From assembly GCA_964569795.1 (NCBI GenBank), contig CAZMVB010000007.1:108059-172058 (forward strand): a DNA stretch of 64,000 nucleotides, in the 5' to 3' direction. This document shows positions 34,388-41,138 of this stretch, piece by piece. Origin of the DNA: JAHJDS01 sp964569795. GTDB taxonomy: Bacteria; Desulfobacterota; Desulfarculia; Desulfarculales; JAHJDS01. The stretch's first letter is position 1. Each line of letters begins with the position of its first letter. The translations under genes were made by a program, and so were the position numbers. A model generated the notes under the pieces. That model worked only from the letters and a program-made list of their open reading frames with translations, ran no database searches and was not told the origin of the DNA.

Positions 34388-34540
34388 CCAGGCGGCGCTT
34401 GGGCCCGACCGGCCGTCCGGTTCCAGTCATCGCTTCTCCGGGTCCCCGGCTCGGTCGGGGCGGCGGACCCGGAGGCGGCCACGGCATCGTAACAGTTCAA
34501 TTTACTTACTACGCCGACCGGTTGAAGTCAATCGTTCGTC

Positions 34541-35524
34541 TCACTTTTTCGGTGATTCGGGATGCAGATCGGCCCAGGCCGGCAGCAGACCCAGGCCGTC
34601 GGCGGCGATCACCGCCTGGATCACCGCCCGGGAGGCGGCCTCGGCGGCCAGGGCCCCCAGCCGCATCTCGTCGGCCGGTTCGTCCCCGCCGGACAGGGCG
34701 ACCACCAGGTCGCCGTCCACCAGGGTATGGGCCGGTTTGAGGCACCGGGCCAGCCCGGTCTGTGCCTGGGCGGCCAGGCGGGTGGCCTGCAGTTTGTCCA
34801 GGCGGGCGTTGGTGGCCGCCACCAGCAGGGTGGTGTTGCCGCCCCCGAACGGGGCCGCACTGCGTCCGGACAGGAACTGGGCCGTGGTGTCGGCCAATTC
34901 CAGGTAATCCGGCCCGGTTCGGGCCCCGGCCAGGATCACCCCCCGGCCGGGATCGACCACGTCGCCGAAGGCGTTGACCACGGCCAGGGCCGAGACCACC
35001 GGCCCCGAATCCAGGCCGATCGTGGCCAGGCCGACTCCCCCCTTCATCGCCCGGGCGGGCCCGAAGAACTTGCCCACCGTGGCCCCGCAGCCGGCGCCGA
35101 CGCTTCCCTGGAGGCGCTGGCCGATTTCCGCGGCCCGGCAGGCGGCCCGGGCCAGGGCCGGATCGGGCCTCACCTCGGCCGAACCCAGGGGCAGATCGTA
35201 GATCACCGCCGCCGTCACCACGGGCACCGGTCCCATCCGGGTGGGAAAGCCGATTCCCTTTTCGGCCAGCCAGGCCACGACCCCGTCGGCGGCGCCCAGG
35301 CCAAAGGCGCTTCCCCCGGTCAGCAGCACGGCGTGGGGCCCGGGCACGACGTGGGTCGGCGTCAGGCAATCCGTCCCCCGGCTGCCGGTGGCGCAGCCGG
35401 CCACGGACATGCCGCCCGTGGTGCCGGGGGGACACAGGACCACCGTACAGCCCGTGGCCGCCCGCCGGTCCTCGGCGTGACCGACCGCAAATCCCGGAAC
35501 GGCGAACACCCCTTCCTCGATCAT
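34541..35524 (-). CDS. P1-family peptidase (DmpA/L-aminopeptidase-D-esterase type)
   Basis: 327 residues with the P1/DmpA hallmarks: an N-terminal GFAVGHAEDRRAATGCTVVL, LTGGSAFGLGAADGVVAWL near 68, and GSVGAGCGATVGKFFG near 140. The autocleavage and nucleophile site is PFGGGNTTLLVAATNA near 226-241, where a Thr after Asn is predicted to become the N-terminal nucleophile. These enzymes self-cleave to two chains and hydrolyse N-terminal residues of small peptides or beta-peptides. No signal peptide. Starts at ATG 35524, divergent from the glycosyltransferase gene. Confidence 0.85.
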   Translation of the reverse strand: MIEEGVFAVPGFAVGHAEDRRAATGCTVVLCPPGTTGGMSVAGCATGSRGTDCLTPTHVVPGPHAVLLTGGSAFGLGAADGVVAWLAEKGIGFPTRMGPVPVVTAAVIYDLPLGSAEVRPDPALARAACRAAEIGQRLQGSVGAGCGATVGKFFGPARAMKGGVGLATIGLDSGPVVSALAVVNAFGDVVDPGRGVILAGARTGPDYLELADTTAQFLSGRSAAPFGGGNTTLLVAATNARLDKLQATRLAAQAQTGLARCLKPAHTLVDGDLVVALSGGDEPADEMRLGALAAEAASRAVIQAVIAADGLGLLPAWADLHPESPKK

Positions 35525-35624
35525 TTTTCACCTCGCCCGCCGGCTAATCGCTACGTCTCGATTCCCGGCCCGGCCCGGTCGAAAAACCCGGCCTCCCGGG
35601 AGTCAAGGCCGATTCATCCGCGCC

Positions 35625-35652
35625 TTGACAATCCCCGATCATCGGGCATAAT
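35625..35652 (+). promoter_or_regulatory. Promoter of the glycosyltransferase gene, probably giving a leaderless message
   Basis: TTGACA at 35625-35630, a 16-base spacer and CATAAT at 35647-35652. The start codon ATG at 35661 lies only 9 bases after the -10 box, so the transcript would begin at or within two bases of the ATG. No Shine-Dalgarno sequence precedes the ATG. Confidence 0.65.
35634..35646. promoter_or_regulatory. Palindromic operator candidate inside the promoter spacer
   Basis: CCCGAT-C-ATCGGG is a perfect 6+1+6 palindrome placed exactly between the -35 and -10 boxes. A dimeric regulator binding there would block or reshape the promoter. Confidence 0.45.
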
Positions 35653-35660
35653 TCTGGCCC

Positions 35661-36872
35661 ATGGACGTCATCGAGGTCAATCCCCAGGGGATTACCGCCG
35701 CCGATATCCTGGTCGCCCTCCCCTCGCTCAATGAGGCCGCTTCGATCGGCTATCCGGTCTCTCAGGCCGATCTGGGTTTGACCCGGTACTTCGGGGGCCT
35801 GAAGGCGGTGATCGTCAACGTGGACAACCACAGCCCCGATGACACCCAAGGGGCCTTTTTCAAGACGCCCACCCACACCCCCAAGCTGTACCTGGCCACG
35901 CCGCCGGGCGTCAGGGGCAAGGGCCGCAACCTGCGCAACCTGTTCGGCAAGGCGGTCCAACTGGGGGCCCGGGCCGTGGTCTGCGTGGACGCCGATCTGA
36001 CCTCGATCACCCCCCGCTGGATCAAGAGTCTGGCCGAACCGCTCCTGGCGGGCTGCGATTTGGTCTGCCCCCTTTACGTCCGCCACAAGTTCGACGGCAA
36101 CCTGACCAACGCCGTGGTTTATCCCCTGACCCGGACCCTTTTCGGCCGCCGGATCAGGCAGCCGGTGGCCGGCGACTTCGGCTTTTCCGGGGACATGGCC
36201 CGGACCTTCTCCCGGGCCCCCGGCTGGAACGACGTCGTGGCCGATTACGGCATCGACCTCTGGATGACGACCGTGGCCATGACCAGCCGCCGGCCCATCT
36301 GTCAGGCCGTCCTGGGCCGTCCCAAGATCCACCGCGCCCTCAAGTCCGGAGAGGGACCCGGCCCGCTCTTCAGCCAGGTGGTCGGGACCATGTTCCACCT
36401 GATGGAGGTCTTCGCCGATTTCTGGACCGGGGTCAGATGGTCCCGGCCCACGGCCGTCACCGGGTTCGAGGACACCAACGGCGAGTCGCCGCCGCCGGTG
36501 ACCATTGACAAGGCCCGGCTGCACCGGGCCTTTTCGGACGGCTTTCCGGGCCAGGGTCCCGTCTGGAAACGGGTCCTGCCCGCGGACGTATTGACCAAGC
36601 TGACCGAGATCGAGGCCCTGGGCTTCGATGGCTTCGATTTTCCGACCGTCGTCTGGGCCCGCGTCCTGTTCGAATTCGCCCTGGCCTGGCGGCGGAAAAC
36701 GGTTGACCGGGCGTCGCTCCTGGACGCCCTGGTGCCCCTGTACAGCGGCAAGGTCTTGTCCTACGTCCTGAAGACGGAATGGATGAGCACCCATCAGGCC
36801 GAGGACTTCATCGAAGAGGAGTGCCGGCTGTTCGAGGAAAACAAGCCCTATTTAACCGAACGCTGGACCTGA
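35661..36872 (+). CDS. GT-A fold (family-2-type) glycosyltransferase
   Basis: 403 residues. The nucleotide-sugar-binding core is visible: ILVALPSLNEAASIGYPVSQ near the N-terminus, GKGRNLRNLF, and a DxD-type motif VCVDADL near residue 113. Then LYVRHKFDGNLTNAVVYPLT and PVAGDFGFSGDMA resemble the glucosyl-/mannosyl-glycerate and phosphoglycerate synthases (GT78/GT81 groups). No membrane segment. The product could be a compatible solute such as glucosylglycerate, but that is inference. Appears to be expressed from a leaderless-type promoter. A single-domain response regulator follows 37 bases downstream. Confidence 0.75.
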   Translation: MDVIEVNPQGITAADILVALPSLNEAASIGYPVSQADLGLTRYFGGLKAVIVNVDNHSPDDTQGAFFKTPTHTPKLYLATPPGVRGKGRNLRNLFGKAVQLGARAVVCVDADLTSITPRWIKSLAEPLLAGCDLVCPLYVRHKFDGNLTNAVVYPLTRTLFGRRIRQPVAGDFGFSGDMARTFSRAPGWNDVVADYGIDLWMTTVAMTSRRPICQAVLGRPKIHRALKSGEGPGPLFSQVVGTMFHLMEVFADFWTGVRWSRPTAVTGFEDTNGESPPPVTIDKARLHRAFSDGFPGQGPVWKRVLPADVLTKLTEIEALGFDGFDFPTVVWARVLFEFALAWRRKTVDRASLLDALVPLYSGKVLSYVLKTEWMSTHQAEDFIEEECRLFEENKPYLTERWT

Positions 36873-36909
36873 GGGCAGGGCCGGCGGTTCAAACCAACGG
36901 AGCGCGAAC

Positions 36910-37278
36910 ATGGCCAAAATCCTGATCGTCGATGACGAAGAGCACATCCGGTTCCTCTACTCCGAGGAGTTGTCCGACGAGGGCTACGAGGTGGTCACCG
37001 CCGACAGCGGCTACAAGCTCCTGGAGCGCATCGAGACCGAAAAGCCGGACCTGATCGTTCTGGACATCAAGATGGTCGATTACAACGGGCTCGACCTGCT
37101 CCAGGACATCCGCAACAAGTTCTACGACCTGCCGGTCATCCTGTGCACGGCCTATGACACCTTCAAGGAGGACATGAAATCCATCGCCGCCGACTATTAT
37201 GTCATCAAGTCCTTCGACCTGACCGAACTCAAGACCAGGATCAAGCAGGCCCTCGAGGCCCAGTTGCCCGGCCGATGA
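36910..37278 (+). CDS. Single-domain response regulator (receiver only)
   Basis: 122 residues: a complete CheY-like receiver with acidic pocket Asp8-Asp9, phospho-acceptor Asp52 (LIVLDIKM), the Thr of LCTAYD near 79 and the conserved Lys of VIKSFD near 101. There is no output domain. It must act by protein-protein contact or in a phosphorelay. The kinase partner is not next to it; the nearest is the PAS kinase 4 kb upstream. It is directly downstream of the glycosyltransferase. Confidence 0.9.
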   Translation: MAKILIVDDEEHIRFLYSEELSDEGYEVVTADSGYKLLERIETEKPDLIVLDIKMVDYNGLDLLQDIRNKFYDLPVILCTAYDTFKEDMKSIAADYYVIKSFDLTELKTRIKQALEAQLPGR

Positions 37279-37299
37279 CCGGACGGGCGATTTTTTCGG

Positions 37300-38427
37300 C
37301 TACTGCTTGATAAAGGTCATCATCAACATCGCGCTCAGGGCGAAGACGATATTGGTCAGCCAGACGGCCCACACCGGGGGCAACACGCCGGTGTAGCCCA
37401 GCATGACCTTGGCCGTCCCGAAAAAGATCCAGTAGAGGGCCGCCCCGGCCACCCCGAAAACCACCCCCAAGGCCAGATTCCGCCCCTGCTCCTTCCACAG
37501 GGCCAAGGGGATCCCCAGAAGCGTCAGGATCAGACAGACAAAGGGAAAGCTCAGCTTGGCGTTGAGTTCGACCCGGAACCGCAAGGGGTCGCGCCCCTCG
37601 GACCGGAGCTTGGCGATATGCCGGGCCAGTTGGGGGAAGGTCATCTCCTCGGTCAGTTCATCGGTTTGGCGGTCGAGATAGGAGAAGTCCGCCGGCCGAA
37701 AACTGATCCAGGGCATCCGGCGCTCCTGGAACTTGCGGGGCCAGTAAGCCCCGGCGGCCATCCGCCAGGGCCAGGTAATGTTCAGGGGCACCAGGATCTG
37801 CTCCAGGCCGTCATGGAGATACCACACCCCGTGCAGGTACACCGCCCGCTGGGCGTCGATCCGCCGGGCGAGATTGAAGGCCGGATCGAACTGGTAGATG
37901 GTCAGGCCGGAGACCTCCCCCCGGGGGACGTCGGTCTTCTTGACGTGGAAAAAGGTCTGGCCCCGCTTGATCCAGATCGGTTTCTGGATGTCCATCAGAC
38001 GCGGGTCCTTGCCCTGGACCAGCACCTGCCAGATGTAGTTGGTCCGCCGGGTGGCCGCCGGGACCACGAATTCCTGGAGGGTGATCATGAACAGGGTCAG
38101 GACCACCGACCACAGGATCAGCGGGACGCACAGCCTGAGGGTCGAGACGCCGCTGGCCTTGAGGGCGATCAGTTCGTTGTTCTTGGACATGATGCCCAGG
38201 GCCAGGATGACCGCCATCAGGACCGCCACCGGCATGATCTGGGAGGCCACCCAGGGCAGGTTGAGCAGGAAGTACTGGTACACCACCCCGCTGGACACGC
38301 CGGCCTCGTGGAAGTTGTCGATTTTCTCGAAAAAATCGACAATGAAGAACAGTCCCAGGAAACCCAGCAGACAGAGCACGAACAGCTTCAAAAACTCCCG
38401 GGAGATATATGTCGCCAGGATTCGCAT
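37300..38427 (-). CDS. lptG: LptF/LptG-family lipopolysaccharide export permease
   Basis: 375 residues. Membrane segments lie near the N-terminus (LFVLCLLGFLGLFFIVDFF, about 15-33; VASQIMPVAVLMAVILALGI, about 60-79; LCVPLILWSVVLTLFMITLQ, about 98-117). After a periplasmic beta-jellyroll region (about 120-270) three more follow near the C-terminus. The ELIALKASGVS motif on the cytoplasmic loop contacts the LptB ATPase. It is half of the LptB2FG transporter that extracts LPS from the inner membrane. Choice of G over F is by resemblance (YISREFLKLF, FEKIDNF). Convergent with the response regulator. Confidence 0.85.
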   Translation of the reverse strand: MRILATYISREFLKLFVLCLLGFLGLFFIVDFFEKIDNFHEAGVSSGVVYQYFLLNLPWVASQIMPVAVLMAVILALGIMSKNNELIALKASGVSTLRLCVPLILWSVVLTLFMITLQEFVVPAATRRTNYIWQVLVQGKDPRLMDIQKPIWIKRGQTFFHVKKTDVPRGEVSGLTIYQFDPAFNLARRIDAQRAVYLHGVWYLHDGLEQILVPLNITWPWRMAAGAYWPRKFQERRMPWISFRPADFSYLDRQTDELTEEMTFPQLARHIAKLRSEGRDPLRFRVELNAKLSFPFVCLILTLLGIPLALWKEQGRNLALGVVFGVAGAALYWIFFGTAKVMLGYTGVLPPVWAVWLTNIVFALSAMLMMTFIKQ

Positions 38428-38561
38428 CCAATCTCATCCTTGCTCGAAGATCAGAACCTAACCTAACTCAATCGATCGACAAAAGGCAAGCCGACCTTCC
38501 GGGCCCGAGGCCCGTGATTCGGGGTCTCGCCAGACGGCCGCGTTTGTGCTATATCGGCCCC

Positions 38562-39599
38562 ATGAACCTTCGCCGGCAATTGGAAGAGGACGAGATCCGG
38601 CGGCTCAGACCCGAGGCCCAGAAGGCCAGGTTCAGCCGGGGCCGCGCCCGCCCCGAGACCGAGTGCGAGCTGCGCACGGCCTTCATGCGCGATCGGGACC
38701 GGATCGTCCACGCCAAGTCCTTTCGCCGCCTCAAGCACAAGACCCAGGTCTTTTTGTCCCCGACCGGCGATCACTACCGGACCCGCCTGACCCACACCCT
38801 CGAGGTCTCCCAGATCGCCCGGACCATCTGCCGGACCCTGGCCCTGAACGAGGACCTGGCCGAGGCCATCGCCCTGGGACACGACCTGGGTCACACCCCC
38901 TTCGGCCACGCCGGGGAAGAGGCCCTGCGCCAGGTGGTGCCCGGCGGTTTCGAGCACAATCTCCAGTCGTGCCGCATCGTCGAGCGCCTGGACAAGGACG
39001 GCCGGGGGCTGAATCTGACCTTCGAGGTCATCGACGGCATCCGCCACCACACCAAGGGCAAGGGACCCATCATCGAGACCGTCGGGCACCGGACCCCGGC
39101 CACCATGGAGGGCCAGGCGGTCCGGGTGGCCGACATCATCGCCTACATCTGCCACGATACCGACGACGCCCTCCGGGGCGGGGTGATCACCCCGGACCAG
39201 ATCCCGGACCAGTGTCAGCAGGCCCTGGGGCCCTCGTCGGCGACCCGGATCGACGCCATGGTCAAGGACGTGGTTTACCACTCCCTGCGTCAGGATCCGA
39301 TCGAGGTCGCCCCCGGTCCGCCGATGATCGAGGTCATGGACCTGCTCCGGGATTTCCTTTACGAGCACGTTTACGAGGCGGACGCGGTCCATCGGGACTT
39401 CGACCGGGCGACCAAGATGATCCACGAACTCTACCACTTGTTCGTCTCCCGGCCGGAAACGCTCACGGCCGAACTGGGCCGGCCCCTGCGCGAGGACGTT
39501 CACCTGGAGGCCTGCGATTTCATCGCCGGGATGACCGACCGCTACGCCCTGATGCTCTATGGCAAGCTGTTTTTGCCCTCCCCCTGGGCGGTGCTGTGA
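38562..39599 (+). CDS. dgt: Deoxyguanosinetriphosphate triphosphohydrolase-like protein (HD superfamily)
   Basis: 345 residues from ATG 38562; an open upstream extension is not needed. It has the dGTPase pattern: FRRLKHKTQVF near 51, RTRLTHTLEVSQIART (metal His), and GHDLGHTPFGHAGEEAL near 108-124. Then follow EHNLQSCRIVE and ADIIAYICHDTDDAL. The His/Asp set that holds the metal is complete. It cleaves dNTPs to deoxynucleoside and triphosphate. This shorter subtype (dGTPase-like type 2) often acts on several dNTPs. It ends 37 bases before a copy of the CTCATGAATGATCCGGG repeat. Confidence 0.9.
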   Translation: MNLRRQLEEDEIRRLRPEAQKARFSRGRARPETECELRTAFMRDRDRIVHAKSFRRLKHKTQVFLSPTGDHYRTRLTHTLEVSQIARTICRTLALNEDLAEAIALGHDLGHTPFGHAGEEALRQVVPGGFEHNLQSCRIVERLDKDGRGLNLTFEVIDGIRHHTKGKGPIIETVGHRTPATMEGQAVRVADIIAYICHDTDDALRGGVITPDQIPDQCQQALGPSSATRIDAMVKDVVYHSLRQDPIEVAPGPPMIEVMDLLRDFLYEHVYEADAVHRDFDRATKMIHELYHLFVSRPETLTAELGRPLREDVHLEACDFIAGMTDRYALMLYGKLFLPSPWAVL

Positions 39600-39636
39600 A
39601 GCCTCGCCGCCGGGATCGCGGCGCAGCGGTAGAAAC

Positions 39637-39653
39637 CTCATGAATGATCCGGG
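39637..39653 (-). repeat. Copy 2 of the CCCGGATTATTCATGAG repeat (opposite orientation)
   Basis: CTCATGAATGATCCGGG, the reverse complement of the repeat with one mismatch. Directly behind it TTGACA (39660-39665) is found but no properly spaced -10 box. The remaining bases up to 39837 show no other feature. Confidence 0.65.
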
Positions 39654-39837
39654 CTTAAGTTGACACTCCCGGTCGTGTTATGTTACCAGTTTAAGTGGGC
39701 AATTTCGTTCTCGCCGAGAGCCGGGCAAATCCCTTGACCGGCTCCCGGGCAGGGCAGGCGGCCCGTCGGTCATCGACGGCGATCAGGTCGCCTGGAACGA
39801 CGGTTCAGGGACGTGTCTGGCCGGTCCCTGAAATAAG

Positions 39838-41004
39838 ATGGACATTTCAGGCAGAGGCGGCCTTTTGGCTGAATCAAACATACCACCCGGAACCGGAAGC
39901 GGCGGCGGCGACCCCGAAGACATGGTCATCGAATTGACCGAGATCATCGAGGAGCCCCGAACGCAACCGGCCGCGCCCGAGCCATTGCCGGCCAATACCC
40001 CGCCGCCCGCTGATCGGCCGGCGCCGACAGTTGAACCCGATGAGGCCCCTGATCGGTCGGCGGACAAGGCCCTGGGCCAGGACGATCTGGACTCGTTGCT
40101 GCGGGAACTCAACGCCTCTTCCGGGGCCTCTCCCGGCCCGCCCCCCCCGGGACCTCCACCCCCGACCGGAGGGGGGGGTAAGCCGTCGCCTCCCCCGCCC
40201 CCGGCCGACAACGGACGGGAACAGGACGATCTGGACGCCCTGCTCAGGGACCTGTCCGGGCCGGACGAACCGGTCCCCGGCCCCCTTCCGTTTCAGGAGC
40301 GGACCCCGACCCCGCCGCCCCTGGACCTGAGTCAGGATATCACCGTCCCCGAGCAACCCGCCCCGGCCGTCCCCAAGGACGCGGACTCCCTTTTCTGGGA
40401 TCTCGAGTCATCGGCCGGCGACGAGGATTTTCCGGAGATGGACTCCCCGGCCCCCTCCGAGGAGGGCGAACTGGTCCAGGCCGATCTGAACGCCCTCCTG
40501 GCCGAGTTGGAGGAAAAGGCACCGGCCGAGGTCGAGATCCCGCCTTCGGGGCCGGTTTCCGAGGCCGGGGGTGAGGCCGAGGACTCGCTGACCCAGGCCG
40601 ACCTGGACGCCATGCTGCGTGAAATCGAGGAGGAACCCCCGCCGTCTTCGCCCGTCGAAGACGCCCGCTCGGTAACCGGCGAGGGCGCCGACATTGAACT
40701 GAACGCCTTGCTCAAAGAGGTCGAGTCGATCCAGGTCCCCTCCGAGGCCGAGGTCATGGAACCGGAACCGACCCTGCCCGACCCTGACCGTCCGGAAGCG
40801 GTCCTGGACGAAGACGTCCTCGGCGCCAAGCCCCTGATCCTGGGGGTGACCGACGCGGCCGCCGCCGAGGACCCGGAGGTGGCCAGACTCCGCGAGGCGG
40901 TTCGGAGCGTTGTCGAGGAAATGCTGCCCCAGATGATCCGGCCGATCCTCGTCGCCGAGATTCAGGAAATCATCAAGGCCCTTAAAAAGTCCTCTGATTC
41001 TTGA
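39838..41004 (+). CDS. Acidic disordered protein with repeated FliM-like (Q-A-D-L-D-A-L-L) motifs
   Basis: 388 residues, dominated by Pro, Glu, Asp and Ala, so largely unfolded. Short amphipathic helices recur: QDDLDSLLREL (81-91), QDDLDALLRDL (129-139), QADLNALLAEL (214-224), QADLDAMLREI (253-263) and ELNALLKEVES (287-297), plus a decayed DADSLFWDLES near 181-191. They closely resemble the FliM N-terminal peptide (LSQAEIDALL in Escherichia coli) that binds phosphorylated CheY. The C-terminal 40 residues form a regular helix (VEEMLPQMIRPILVAEIQEI). There is no membrane segment. It might be a multivalent docking scaffold for receiver domains. ATG 39838 has a poor ribosome site; TTG 39865 (MAESN...) is an alternative start. 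A strong terminator follows. Confidence 0.6.
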   Translation: MDISGRGGLLAESNIPPGTGSGGGDPEDMVIELTEIIEEPRTQPAAPEPLPANTPPPADRPAPTVEPDEAPDRSADKALGQDDLDSLLRELNASSGASPGPPPPGPPPPTGGGGKPSPPPPPADNGREQDDLDALLRDLSGPDEPVPGPLPFQERTPTPPPLDLSQDITVPEQPAPAVPKDADSLFWDLESSAGDEDFPEMDSPAPSEEGELVQADLNALLAELEEKAPAEVEIPPSGPVSEAGGEAEDSLTQADLDAMLREIEEEPPPSSPVEDARSVTGEGADIELNALLKEVESIQVPSEAEVMEPEPTLPDPDRPEAVLDEDVLGAKPLILGVTDAAAAEDPEVARLREAVRSVVEEMLPQMIRPILVAEIQEIIKALKKSSDS

Positions 41005-41035
41005 TTTCAGGACCGAAGTCGGCTACAACATCACC

Positions 41036-41066
41036 CCAGGGGGCACGCCCCCTGGTTTTGTTTTTT
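41036..41066 (+). terminator. Rho-independent terminator
   Basis: CCAGGGGG and CCCCCTGG pair perfectly around CACG, followed by TTTTGTTTTTT. It ends the disordered-protein transcript. Confidence 0.92.
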
Positions 41067-41071
41067 GGTGA

Positions 41072-41124
41072 CCCGGATTATTCATGAGACTTCGACTACG
41101 GCGAGCCCTCACGAATGATCCGGG
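41072..41124. repeat. Inverted pair of the CCCGGATTATTCATGAG repeat (copies 3 and 4)
   Basis: CCCGGATTATTCATGAG (41072-41088) faces CTCACGAATGATCCGGG (41108-41124) across 19 bases. The arms match with two mismatches and would fold into a long hairpin. The element lies between the terminator and the valS ribosome site, so it forms part of the valS leader. Looks like a REP/MITE-type unit. Single arms occur at 12884 and 39637. Confidence 0.7.
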
Positions 41125-41138
41125 TTAAGGAGTGATAC

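Noticed and set aside
39660..39688. Promoter of the disordered-protein gene (TTGACA at 39660)
   Set aside because: No acceptable -10 box at 15-19 bases. The only TATGTT is 13 bases away.
41072..41124. Riboswitch or T-box ahead of valS
   Set aside because: T-box leaders would need a specifier loop and the TGGNACC-type box, neither of which is seen. The hairpin is explained by two arms of a dispersed repeat.
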